Source of the DNA: Planctomycetota bacterium
GTDB lineage: Bacteria; Planctomycetota; Phycisphaerae; Sedimentisphaerales; Anaerohalosphaeraceae
Length of the DNA stretch: 11,373 bases
Assembly: GCA_021160785.1 (NCBI GenBank)
Contig: JAGHBX010000185.1
Coordinates: 1-11,373 of the forward strand
Direction: 5' to 3'
Below, piece by piece: positions 1-8,600 of this stretch. Within the stretch, counting starts at the first letter, position 1. The number at the start of each line of letters is the position of its first letter. The notes under the pieces are model-generated. The model was given only the letters and a program-made list of their open reading frames with translations, was not told where the DNA came from and did no database searches. The position numbers and the translations under genes were made by a program.

Positions 1-1260
1 CGCCAGGCACACTAATGCCGCCGCCAACATCAGGACAATTCCCACGACCGCAATCACGCGGGCGGGTCTCTTCGGCCTCAAGGCCTCGTCGCTCACAAAC
101 CGCGTTACACAGTAGTAATTCAACCCGTAGTAAAGCGGCGCAACGCAAAAGCTGATGAACGCAACGTACATGACCAGCCTGACCGGTTTTCCGACGGTTA
201 CTATCAGAACAAACGCAAGAGTCGCCGTGAATAAAACAAATATCCAATACAGCCACGACCGCCATTTAGCCCGCATTTCGGGAAATACCGTCGAAACCGT
301 TTCCGCAAACGACCGCGAGAAACCGTCCATGACCGTGTATGAGGTCGAATACATGGCAAAGAAGGCCGTCACCATGAACACCGGGTACATCCACGGCCCG
401 ATGTTGTTGGCGTAAATGTCGGCTAAGGATTTGGAAAAACCCACACCCTCGATCTTGCTTGTCGTTCCATAAAGAAACAGCCCCGCCAGAAGCAGAAACA
501 CCGACGCAACGACAAATGACAAAACGTAGCCCACTCGCATGTCAGTCAGTGCAAACTTGAGAATCTCCCTTCTGCGCCCTGGCGTCGGCGCCGAAGCCAA
601 TTCGGGATGTTTTTCCAGCGTCCACAGCGAATGCCAGATCGACACGTCGATCCCCGTGGGCATCCAGGCTAAGATCGCCGCGACAAGGGCTATCGAGCCG
701 ACCGGCACGGACGGGACAACGAAATTGACAAACACTTTCGGCGGAGGAAACACGGGCACAAACACGGTGATCGTCGCGGCAAACAGAACTATCATCATGA
801 TCTTGTTGAGAAAATCCAGCCAACGGTATCCGCCAAACAGCAAAAACGCCAGCACGGTCAGTATCACCACGGCCGCGTAGAACTCAAAAGACATCCTGCC
901 TACAAACGTATGCAGCACGGCGGCGGCGATCCCGACGACGCCCGCCAGCACGGCGATGCCCTGGGCAATCGTTCCGAACAGGAAAATCCATAACGCCCAG
1001 CCCTTCGGTCCGGGCAGCCTCATGTACCCGGCGATGAGCGATTGACCCGTCGCCGCGGCATACCGCGGGCCGAACTCGAACGCATGATACTTGAAAAGGT
1101 GGGTGAGCAGCACCAGCCAAAGCAGCTTGTACTCGAACAACGCCCCGGCTTTCGGAGCAAAAACAAGATGGCTCGCCCCGATAGACGTCGCCGCCAGAAG
1201 CAGCCCCGGCCCTAACCTGTTGAAAAACCCGCCAATCCCTTTTGCGCCCGTCGAAGCCAT
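1..1260 (-). CDS. Nramp-superfamily transporter of unknown substrate, C-terminus cut by window edge
   Basis: The minus-strand frame is open from an ATG at 1260 to the left edge, giving 420 residues without the stop. The product is very hydrophobic, with roughly ten membrane segments, so it is an inner-membrane transporter. Residues 17-40 start with GPG and align with the first Nramp helix, and the sixth-helix region reads WMPTG at 199-203. FKY and FGPRYA follow helix 1, as in a bacterial Nramp subgroup I recognise. Classical Nramp metal transporters carry DPGN in helix 1 and MPH in helix 6. Here these positions read GASH (28-31) and MPT (200-202), so the proton and manganese/iron ligands are not conserved and the substrate cannot be assumed. 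AAGG lies 3-4 bases before the ATG. A sigma70-like promoter sits about 43 bases upstream, so the gene need not depend on the same-strand gene ending at 1401. The superfamily call is fairly safe; the substrate is unknown. Confidence 0.8.
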   Translation of the reverse strand, partial: MASTGAKGIGGFFNRLGPGLLLAATSIGASHLVFAPKAGALFEYKLLWLVLLTHLFKYHAFEFGPRYAAATGQSLIAGYMRLPGPKGWALWIFLFGTIAQGIAVLAGVVGIAAAVLHTFVGRMSFEFYAAVVILTVLAFLLFGGYRWLDFLNKIMMIVLFAATITVFVPVFPPPKVFVNFVVPSVPVGSIALVAAILAWMPTGIDVSIWHSLWTLEKHPELASAPTPGRRREILKFALTDMRVGYVLSFVVASVFLLLAGLFLYGTTSKIEGVGFSKSLADIYANNIGPWMYPVFMVTAFFAMYSTSYTVMDGFSRSFAETVSTVFPEMRAKWRSWLYWIFVLFTATLAFVLIVTVGKPVRLVMYVAFISFCVAPLYYGLNYYCVTRFVSDEALRPKRPARVIAVVGIVLMLAAALVCLA

Positions 1261-1302
1261 AACCTTACGCCATCCAAAAATTCACAAAACTCTACCGACA
1301 GC

Positions 1303-1331
1303 ATAATACCCGCACAAAAGGAATATCTCAA
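1303..1331 (-). promoter_or_regulatory. Sigma70-like promoter of the Nramp-like gene
   Basis: On the minus strand TTGAGA (1331-1326) is followed after exactly 17 bases by TATTAT (1308-1303). Each box matches the consensus at five of six positions. The expected transcription start is near 1296, giving a leader of about 36 bases before the ATG at 1260. The call rests on sequence match only. Confidence 0.6.
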
Positions 1332-1375
1332 GCCCGTAAACAGCACTAATCCGGCCCAACAAATGCACACCCTCT

Positions 1376-1393
1376 CACCTGCCGAAACAGGTG
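1376..1393 (-). terminator. Hairpin after the HZS-alpha-like gene, possible weak terminator
   Basis: The arms CACCTG and CAGGTG flank a short loop. On the minus-strand transcript a U.G pair can extend the stem to seven pairs closed by a UUCG tetraloop. It lies eight bases past the stop codon at 1401. No run of T follows, so it is not a classical intrinsic terminator and may instead be a 3'-end stability element. Confidence 0.4.
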
Positions 1394-1400
1394 GAGTTGA

Positions 1401-4109
1401 TTATCTCAGTGCCTCGTCGAGGATGGGTGGCGTGTTTGCGTGTGATTGTTCGAAAGTCAGTATCGGTCGGAAGTTGGGGTGGTCTTTGTATTGGAGGTTC
1501 TTTCGGCCGTAATACGAACCGTAGTACTGGCCGTTCGAGTCGATCCATGTGGTTACGCGGATTCGTTCTTCGGGCGTCAGCTTGACGTCGTAATGCTCCG
1601 GGGCGATGTATTTTGCCAGTTGGCTTGCATACGTGCCGAGACTATAGGGCGGCAGGTAGTGATTGTTTCCGGCCTTGGGGTGGTTCTCGCCGATGATTGA
1701 GATAAACTTTCGTTTTATGATGTTCTCATACGACCGGTTGAAAAGCTTAGTCAGTTCGCCGGTCAGATCGAGATCGCCTTCGGTTTTGTCGCCGCCGTGG
1801 CAGCGAACACAGTGGGCGTCCCAGACGGGCTGAACATCGACTTCGTAAGCCAGGGGGCGCGAGCCGCGTTTTTCGCCGGGCTGCGGTCCCGGGGTATCGG
1901 GCGATCGCTTAAGTGCCGAGACAATCGGCTTTGCAACTGCGGCGCTAGAGGCATCCTGGGCCTGTTCGTGGCAACCGATACACGAACGCACCTCGCCCGG
2001 CCGGAAGTTTACGAATGTGCGTTCACGCTGCACTTCGACATAATCCTTATCGAGCGCCTGGAAGAAGATATTCTTGTCGGCCTGGACCAGAAAATGCGCT
2101 GAGCCATCCTCTTCGACAGGTACGATGCCATGCTGAATCTTCAGGCCGAGGTGTGTGTTGCAGGTGATGACGGAGTGCTGCTGATCGTAAACGTCGCCGC
2201 CCCAGAACCGTCGCGACGCCCAGGGGCGCGAAACGTGTTCGTTGACCCGGATGTATTTGATCGTGCCGCGAGGGACGTTGTCCATGCCGCGATAGATGTC
2301 CGTTACGACGACACGGGCGAGCCCTTTGTCGGCGAGTTCTTTGTCGAAGCCGCCCGTCACAACCGGCGGTTTCGGGCGTTTACGGACGGGTATCGGCATC
2401 CAGTACGAATACTCGGTATCTTTGGCCAACAGGTCCCTGTTGCCCTTGCCGTCGATGAGGTACAGGCCGTATGCGTTGACGACATTCCACTTGTCCCGCG
2501 GGTTGAAGGCGACGAGAAACTGCGAAGCCGACAGCGGATACGGGTCCATATAGAGCGGTCCGCGATCGGTGTTGCCGCGCCCGTCGCGTCCGCGCTGCAT
2601 CTCGGGAGGGATCGGCTTTGTCGCGCCGCCGGGCACGTTGTCCCAGCCCCACTGGTGCTGCGTATCCACCTCGGAGGTGATATACGTAACGCAGTCGCCC
2701 GTGCGGCGGTCCAGGCGGGTATCGACCAGCATCAGCGTTCCCACGCCAAGCGGCATGTGCGGCGCGCCGATGGAGACGAAAAGCGTATTGGAGCCGGGGA
2801 CGGCGCGTCCCACGTTGAATACCGACGGAAACGCAATACTCATGCCGTATACTTCTTCCGAACCCGTCCCATCCGGTCGAACGGCCCAGAGACCCTTGTT
2901 GGTAACCGAGCCGTTGTCGACGTATTCCCATCGCGTGTAGAGGATGCGCCCGTCGTTCATTACCGTCGGGGCCGATTCACTTACGGAGTTGTTGGAAAGC
3001 TTTTCCATGTTCTTGCCGTCGGCGTCCATGCGGTAGAGGACCGAAGTGGTGAGCTTGTCCGGCCCGTCGCAGAGAATTCCGTATTCGCAGCGGGTCGATA
3101 CGAAACATATCCCGCCGTCGGGCAAATAGCACGGATGCATGTCGTCGGTGTGATGACTGTACCCGGTACTTTTCATCCAGTCCTTCAGGTGATACTTTTC
3201 GATGCGGGCGGCTTCATCGGCGGGCGCAAATGTCAACTGGCGAAGTCCCTTGCCGTCGATTCCGACCTCCCATATGCGAAAGCCGACGCCGAGTTTTTCT
3301 TTCCAGCCAAATACTACTTTCCTGCCGTCAAAGGACAGGGCGCACCGCCCGAAAATGCCGTGGGAGAGTTTGGACGCAATTTCGCGGATCGTCCCGTCAG
3401 CCAGCGACAATACACCCAGGTTGCCGCCGAAGTTGCGGCATCCATCGATGAACTCGGTGTAGTAGTGCGACGATTGCATCGTGTAGCGGCGGACAAAGAG
3501 AATCTCTTCGACGCCGGGCAATAACCGTCGCAGTTTGGCGCGGGTGGCGGCGGTATCTTCGCTGATGTTGAGCGGTGCAAGCGGGCTGGGCCGTTCTTTG
3601 CTTTTGCCGAACAAATCGGCAAAGGTCGCCTTGTCGAGCCCCTTTTTGCGGTCCGAGATGACCAGCCCTGCTAAATGCGGCGAATTCCCACGCGCGTTGA
3701 TCCTGAGTGAGTTTTTGCCTTCGCTCAACTCAAACGGGCCGTACGTATCCCACTGCAGGTCCCTGGCGAAAAAGCCGCCGGTATTGCGGGACAGAAAGGC
3801 GCCCTTCTGCCGGGCGTCGTTGATGAACAGATCGACGGGGCGCTCCTCTCCCGAGGCGTACCTAAAATGGACGTAATATTCGCCGGCCGCCTTGACGTTG
3901 AAATCCCATTGCTGCATGCCGTTTTCGCCGTGGCAAACCACCAGCCCGTCCCATTGCCCTTCGACAGGGACCACGCTGCCGCTCTTAGCCGCATGCTTGC
4001 GAGCCGGAATCCGGATCACTGTCTCAGCACGGCAGACGGATACGGACGCCATGAACACAAAAACCAACACAATTAAGGCCAAACCACTTCTCGCCGGATT
4101 CTTCTTCAT
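1401..4109 (-). CDS. Exported HZS-alpha-like protein with carbohydrate-binding-like N-terminus and C-terminal cytochrome c motifs
   Basis: The product has 902 residues counted from the ATG at 4109. Residues 1-28 form a Sec signal peptide (KK, hydrophobic core, CRA then E). About 29-150 looks like a CBM6/35-type beta-sandwich (GEYYVHFRY, the DLFIND region). About 185-700 resembles the beta-propeller and middle region of the hydrazine synthase alpha-subunit family, with TolB/PD40-like repeats such as LSFDGRKVVFGW and the family signature VPVEEDGSAHFLV. Two haem c motifs follow: CIGCH at 710-714 and CVRCH at 767-771. The second sits in a planctomycete-style cytochrome tail (VQPVWDAHC). I see no CXXCH in the middle region, only a CX5C pair (341, 347), so a catalytic haem like that of anammox HzsA is not evident and hydrazine synthesis is unlikely. 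An in-frame ATG at 4118 is also possible. AAGGGG lies 9 bases before 4109 but directly abuts 4118, which favours 4109. Likely a periplasmic electron-transfer or redox protein; substrate unknown. Confidence 0.8.
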   Translation of the reverse strand: MKKNPARSGLALIVLVFVFMASVSVCRAETVIRIPARKHAAKSGSVVPVEGQWDGLVVCHGENGMQQWDFNVKAAGEYYVHFRYASGEERPVDLFINDARQKGAFLSRNTGGFFARDLQWDTYGPFELSEGKNSLRINARGNSPHLAGLVISDRKKGLDKATFADLFGKSKERPSPLAPLNISEDTAATRAKLRRLLPGVEEILFVRRYTMQSSHYYTEFIDGCRNFGGNLGVLSLADGTIREIASKLSHGIFGRCALSFDGRKVVFGWKEKLGVGFRIWEVGIDGKGLRQLTFAPADEAARIEKYHLKDWMKSTGYSHHTDDMHPCYLPDGGICFVSTRCEYGILCDGPDKLTTSVLYRMDADGKNMEKLSNNSVSESAPTVMNDGRILYTRWEYVDNGSVTNKGLWAVRPDGTGSEEVYGMSIAFPSVFNVGRAVPGSNTLFVSIGAPHMPLGVGTLMLVDTRLDRRTGDCVTYITSEVDTQHQWGWDNVPGGATKPIPPEMQRGRDGRGNTDRGPLYMDPYPLSASQFLVAFNPRDKWNVVNAYGLYLIDGKGNRDLLAKDTEYSYWMPIPVRKRPKPPVVTGGFDKELADKGLARVVVTDIYRGMDNVPRGTIKYIRVNEHVSRPWASRRFWGGDVYDQQHSVITCNTHLGLKIQHGIVPVEEDGSAHFLVQADKNIFFQALDKDYVEVQRERTFVNFRPGEVRSCIGCHEQAQDASSAAVAKPIVSALKRSPDTPGPQPGEKRGSRPLAYEVDVQPVWDAHCVRCHGGDKTEGDLDLTGELTKLFNRSYENIIKRKFISIIGENHPKAGNNHYLPPYSLGTYASQLAKYIAPEHYDVKLTPEERIRVTTWIDSNGQYYGSYYGRKNLQYKDHPNFRPILTFEQSHANTPPILDEALR

Positions 4110-4118
4110 TTCCTGCAT

Positions 4119-4124
4119 CCCCTT
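4119..4124 (-). promoter_or_regulatory. Ribosome binding site that decides the HZS-alpha-like start
   Basis: The minus strand reads AAGGGG, then an ATG with no gap (4118), then a second in-frame ATG (4109) after nine bases. A spacing of nine is normal and zero is not, so the second ATG is preferred. Both starts leave a working signal peptide. Confidence 0.5.
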
Positions 4125-4190
4125 GACACCGCACTTATCATAATCATTTTCACATCCCTGAGGCTATCCGCTCGCTCAATGTCCTGACTC

Positions 4191-4219
4191 ATTATACAAC
4201 ATCGGGCCGTAATTGGCAA
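4191..4219 (-). promoter_or_regulatory. Strong sigma70-like promoter of the HZS-alpha-like gene
   Basis: The minus strand carries TTGCCA (4219-4214), a 17-base spacer and a perfect TATAAT (4196-4191). The predicted start is near 4184, giving a leader of about 75 bases before the ATG at 4109. This is the best promoter match I found in the window. Confidence 0.65.
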
Positions 4220-4235
4220 CATTGAGGATTACCCC

Positions 4236-4264
4236 TTGAGTTTTCGAGCTAAGCTTGATAGTCT
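4236..4264 (+). promoter_or_regulatory. Possible promoter of the GH99-like gene
   Basis: TTGAGT (4236-4241) and TAGTCT (4259-4264) are separated by 17 bases. The -35 box is fair and the -10 box weak. Its position 43 bases before the ATG at 4307 is sensible, and it is divergent from the promoter at 4191-4219, with the two nearly back to back. Confidence 0.35.
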
Positions 4265-4281
4265 ATTAGAAAAGAGGCCGG

Positions 4282-4297
4282 TCCCGATGCATCGGGA
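4282..4297. repeat. 16-bp perfect palindrome overlapping the GH99-like ribosome binding site
   Basis: TCCCGATGCATCGGGA is its own reverse complement. Its right arm (GGGA) is the start of the GGGAGA ribosome binding site, 7 bases before the ATG at 4307. As RNA it could form a short hairpin that hides the site; as DNA it could be a dimeric regulator's operator. The palindrome is directly visible; either function is inference. Confidence 0.5.
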
Positions 4298-4306
4298 GAA
4301 ATCAAA

Positions 4307-5521
4307 ATGCGAACATATAAGACTAAAGAGCCCATGCGAAATAGATTACTAATACACTGTGTGTTTATGTTTGTTTTTCTGCTGTTAACCCCGCCGGCTA
4401 TCGCAAATGACAAAACGAGAACTTTGCAAAAAGCAGTTGAGGTTCCAATGAGTGTTTCGGCGAAACCATTAGTCGGAGTGTATTACTATCCCTGGTATAG
4501 CGGCGGCGGGCGATATTCATGGAGAAAGGCCATGCGGCTGCACCTTGAGAATCCACAGAAACCTAAAAGCGGATTATATGATTCTCGTGATCCAAAGGTC
4601 ATCGCCGACCATATCGAACAAAGTGTTCGAGGCGGTATTTCATTCTGGGCAGTCAGTTGGTGGGGGCCAAGAGATCATAAGGATCGCACCTTCAGTGATA
4701 ATATCTTAAAACACCCAGACTCGTCAAAATTGAAATATGCCATCCTTTACGAAAGCACCGGGAGAATGAGAAGCTTTAAGAATCCCGATTACAGCAAATG
4801 GATGAGTGATCTGGGATACCTTAAGGAAAATTATTTCGACGACCCTCGTTACTTAAGGATCAATGGCAGGCCCGTTATTTTCGTTTACTTATCAAGAGAA
4901 TATTTCCGCAATAAGGGGCAAAATGCTCTTAAGCGGATGCGTGAGAAATTTCCCGAGATATACCTTGTTGGCGATGACGTGTTCTTTGGCAAAGGCCTTG
5001 AAAATGATTATAAATCCGAATGGGCCAAAAATTTCGATGCAGTAACCGCCTACGATGTTTACGGCCAGTCCGTCGGTATATTGGGCGGCACACATAAAGC
5101 GGTCGAATTCCTTGCAAAGAATTACCGGCAAGCCAAAAAAGCCGCCAATAGCGTTGGGACGGCATTTATGCCTGCAATCGCGCCAGGTTATAATGATACG
5201 GCTGTGCGAAAGGGGCATCCCGGCAGGGCTCGCTATTTTACCGATGTTGATAACTCAAAAGAAGGCGATATTTTTCGCGAAATGATCCGCCAGGCGGCAC
5301 TGCCCAATATCGACCCGTCGTGTGATAACATCATAATGATAACCAGTTTTAACGAATGGTATGAGGACAGCCAGATCGAGGCGACCGCCGGAACATCCCC
5401 GGCAAGCAGCACCGACGATTCCAACAGTGGCAGTTACTATACAGGCGGCCAGAGATACGTTGACTATGAGTACCTCTATCTTGATATTTTGAAAGAAGAG
5501 ATATCAAAAAGCAAACGATAG
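4307..5521 (+). CDS. Exported GH99-like glycoside hydrolase (endo-mannosidase/mannanase family fold)
   Basis: The product has 404 residues. A lysine/arginine-rich start and hydrophobic core end at AIA (residues 31-33), a likely Sec cleavage site. The rest reads as one (beta/alpha)8-type glycosidase domain of the GH99 / GH71-like group: VYYYPWY at 58-64, SFWAVSWWGP at 112-121, YES at 148-150 and a C-terminal FNEWYED around 348-354. GH99 enzymes carry two key carboxylates three residues apart in an NEWxE motif, matching E350 and E353 here. GH99 enzymes cut internal alpha-mannosidic bonds, but many environmental members are uncharacterised, so the glycan is not known. GGGAGA seven bases before the ATG at 4307 supports this start; an inner ATG at 4334 would also keep the signal peptide. 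The gene is AT-richer (sampled lines 43-45% GC) than the gene to its left. Its TAG stop lies inside a 110-bp repeat derived from the neighbouring giant gene, so the present end may be secondary. Confidence 0.75.
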   Translation: MRTYKTKEPMRNRLLIHCVFMFVFLLLTPPAIANDKTRTLQKAVEVPMSVSAKPLVGVYYYPWYSGGGRYSWRKAMRLHLENPQKPKSGLYDSRDPKVIADHIEQSVRGGISFWAVSWWGPRDHKDRTFSDNILKHPDSSKLKYAILYESTGRMRSFKNPDYSKWMSDLGYLKENYFDDPRYLRINGRPVIFVYLSREYFRNKGQNALKRMREKFPEIYLVGDDVFFGKGLENDYKSEWAKNFDAVTAYDVYGQSVGILGGTHKAVEFLAKNYRQAKKAANSVGTAFMPAIAPGYNDTAVRKGHPGRARYFTDVDNSKEGDIFREMIRQAALPNIDPSCDNIIMITSFNEWYEDSQIEATAGTSPASSTDDSNSGSYYTGGQRYVDYEYLYLDILKEEISKSKR

Positions 5522-5626
5522 GGTGATCCCATCGTCTGCATGAACTGCTGATCCGGCGACCAGCCGCCGTGACTATCGAAGCCTTCAGCTTCCACCAGAA
5601 GCGATTCTCCCAAGACGGCCGACGAA
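5517..5626 (-). repeat. 110-bp direct repeat, relic copy of the giant gene's 5' end
   Basis: This stretch matches 10943-11052 in the same orientation with seven mismatches and no gaps (about 94%). It begins at the last bases of the GH99-like gene, whose TAG stop is inside it, and ends 29 bases before the giant gene's stop. Confidence 0.9.
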
Positions 5627-5629
5627 TTT
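5527..5629 (-). pseudogene. Fragment of a paralogous carbohydrate-binding/FAD-oxidoreductase gene
   Basis: Read on the minus strand this encodes about 33 residues (LGESLLVEAEGF ... MQTMGSPY) that differ from residues 22-53 of the giant protein essentially only by one leucine-to-proline change (WSLDQQ to WSPDQQ). The hydrophobic signal core is missing: the preceding residues read KTNSSAV. After GSPY the frame runs into antisense GH99-like sequence and stops near 5476. A GTG at 5658 could open a 60-residue frame overlapping the giant gene's stop, but nothing suggests a functional protein. I read it as the start of a second tandem paralog whose remainder has been lost. Confidence 0.7.
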
Positions 5630-5654
5630 GTTTTCATGTTTGTATTCCGCATCT

Positions 5655-8600
5655 TCACTTTGTTGTCATGCAGACGACCGAACCGTCGGACATGGACATG
5701 AATATCCGATTTGGTCCGGCGATCATGCCGTCGAAGACGGGTGTTGTCTTCAGATCATACTCAGCCGTTCGCTTTCCGGACGCGGAGTCATAAACCCACA
5801 GCATTGCCGCGCTGCGGTTTTCGAATGTCGCCAGCGGATCCTCATGGTCGACCTTGTCCGGCGGGCCGGCGACGAATAGCCGCTTATTGGCAAGTGTCAT
5901 TGCACGAATCCTCACAGGTACCCATTGATGCCACACCGGAGCTTTGCGTCTTGTGAACCCAATCCCTTTATCCCGGCCCCAGTCCTTATCGTCGAGAACA
6001 GGCTCATTGTCGTTGTCGTCGGCAAAGAGCAGATAGCCATATTTGCCGGGTATGAACTGTGGGCTATTAACAGTTCTTTCCGGATAGCATTGCACGCCGT
6101 ATGTCCTCTTTGGACCGATCACCAGAAGTTGCCCTGACTTGGCCGCGACGTTTGCGTGGTTGAATCCGGGCCATGTCTCGCTATACATCCAGAAGATTCG
6201 ATGCCAGTATGTATCGTCGAGAAAACCGCCCGTGGTAATTAGATGTCTGCCGGGCTTTCTTGCACCCATGTGCCCAACCAGCTTCTTTTTCCGGCCCTTG
6301 TTCGGGTAGCCCGGGTAGCTGCCGAACTCCTTTTCGCCGAAAAAGTAATAGGTCGGGTTCTTCTCGAAGTCGAAGGGACCGACCAAATTAGAAGAATCAG
6401 GATCCGGACCCGGCCGGTATGGGGTCTCGACGATCTTCAGTGATGGCGAGAGTTCGATCTGGCCCATGTAGAGGGATCCGCCTTCACTAACGAGCAGGTC
6501 GCTGCGAGTACCCTCTATATGGAACGCCGGCAGAAATGGTTTACCATCCGCATCGGTTCGAGTTCTATTCCACGTATCAATACGACCGCTGTGGAGCACC
6601 TTTCCGCTCGTCGGGTCGAGTGCATAAAGGAAGATGCCGCCATCGAGGAAACTCGAACGCCCGGCAGAGAAGTAGACCTTGCCGTCAAGAACCAGCGGAC
6701 TGCCGTGGACCTTCCAGGGCGACTCGACACGATTGTCGACCACAATCATGCGCGGCGTGGGGGCGGCATGGAATCGCCAGACAAGCCGGCCGTCTCCGGC
6801 GCGCAGACAATAGATCCAGCCGTCAGCGGAACCAAACAGAACCAGGTCTCCCAGAATAGACGGTGCCGAATCGATCTGTCCGCCGACCCTGTAATGCCAC
6901 TTCTCCTTGCCACCAGCGCTATCCAGGGCATAGAGTGTATCATGATCTTTTGCTGAGACGAAGACCGTATTGCCCGCCATGACCGGCGGCGTCAGCCGCC
7001 CACCAATATCTATCCGCCAGCTTGCCCTGAGCTTACCTGAAACCGTGGCGTCAGTTGCGCCGAACCGGCTGGCGTTTCGGCGATACATCGGCCAATCAGC
7101 GGGAGCGGGTTGGCGGGCCTTGGCCTTGCCATAGGCCGGTCCCTTGTGCAGTCGTCCATCGAGTTTCTCCGCCGCTTCAACAATACCAGCCATCTCCTCG
7201 CTCGACGCGGACGCATACGCATTGAAACCATTCATCAGCGATCCGGGATAACAGAGGCACTGATGTTGCGGTACGTAAAGGAGGCCATTACACGGCATGA
7301 CGCCGAACCGGCACGGCCCGCGCGTCCAGTCATTCTGGTAATGTTCCGACTCATTCTTGAGATGGAGAAACTCCACGCCGCGATGCTGGGCAAGAATATA
7401 CTTCGATGTCGCCTTGGCGCGATAGCAACGCGGGTGATGGCCTTTGCTGTATACGGTGTCAGTCTCTATCTGTCCGACCAGCTTGCCGGTTTTCAGGTCA
7501 TAGCCTTCGATCCTCATCCCGTTGGCGCGCCAAACTGCGCCATCAATAACGAACATATCGGGATCATTCAACGCACCACGACTGGGGAGATTCTTGGCCC
7601 ACTCGGTTTCTCCCGTCTGCTTGTTCAGGACCAGCAAGCCAAAGGTTCCGCTAATTGCCACACGCTCACCAGCGATAACGATCGCAGGCCCAAAGGTATA
7701 TCTGTAGCCTCTCAGCTTCGAGAAATCCTTCTCCCAGAGCTCATGACCATCATCAGATCGCAGACAAATGATCTGCCTGCGATTGTGATAGACCAGATGT
7801 TTGCCGGAGACAGCCATGGACATCGGGTTATACTGTTTCTCTTCGTGCTTCCACAGGACTTTACCTGTTTCAGGATCGGCCGCAACGACGCCGGAAAAAG
7901 CGCCACTGCGAACACGCAGATACAATGTGCCGGCGGCGAAAAGAATCTCGTCGGTCCCATCTGTACCTTTGATAGTTCTAAGGACCTTTCCGGAACTCGC
8001 ATTCAGAACGGCTGCCGGTCCACGGTATCCATTTGTAGTAAAGAGATGATCACCGTCCGCCACCAGTGTCCGCTGAACGGTGGCCGAGGTGCTTCGCAGT
8101 GTTATTGTTTTGGTGTGTTCGGAGTCCCAATCCTTCAAAGGACGTTTCCACAACAAGACACCGCTAAAAGCGTCACGCGCGAACAGGCTCCATTTTTCCG
8201 GGATATTGGCGTGGCCTTTCAGTGCCGGGTACGAGGTCCCCGGGACCCAGCTCTTCGGCGCGTCGGCGCTCGGCTTGTATCGGATAATACCGGGCACGCT
8301 TTCGTCAAAGATATAGAAATTCCTGCCGGCGGCGGAGACCATAACAGCAAAGCTCGATATCTGTTCGTGGCTGCGCGACCAGAGAGAGGGCGCCTTCCAT
8401 CTGAGCCGACGCGGCGGTCCGACAACGGTGTCCTTTGCCACCGGGTTGTTGTCCGGGCCGTGCATATAATGCGACCACTCATCAATGTCATCAGGCCAGT
8501 CCTTTACGTCCCGTTTCCACCCACCGGCTGTTCGTGTCATCACAACGCCGCCGGGAGAAAGCACTCGCATGATCTCGGCGATGGCGACTTGCGAATCACT

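Noticed and set aside
2130..3524. Plus-strand open frame of 464 codons antisense to the HZS-alpha-like gene
   Set aside because: The minus-strand protein is plainly real (haem motifs, family signature), and the antisense translation is arginine- and valine-rich without a recognisable fold.
1401..4109. Evidence for anammox (true hydrazine synthase)
   Set aside because: Only the alpha-like family resemblance is present. No beta or gamma subunit gene adjoins, the expected middle-domain haem motif is not seen, and related proteins are widespread in non-anammox PVC bacteria.
5522..5654. Terminator between the convergent GH99-like and giant genes
   Set aside because: I found no stable hairpin with a T-run on either strand; the region is mostly the 110-bp relic.
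5476..5658. A 60-codon minus-strand gene starting at GTG 5658
   Set aside because: It is a truncated copy of the giant gene's start without a signal core, then antisense GH99-like sequence. It is better described as a relic.
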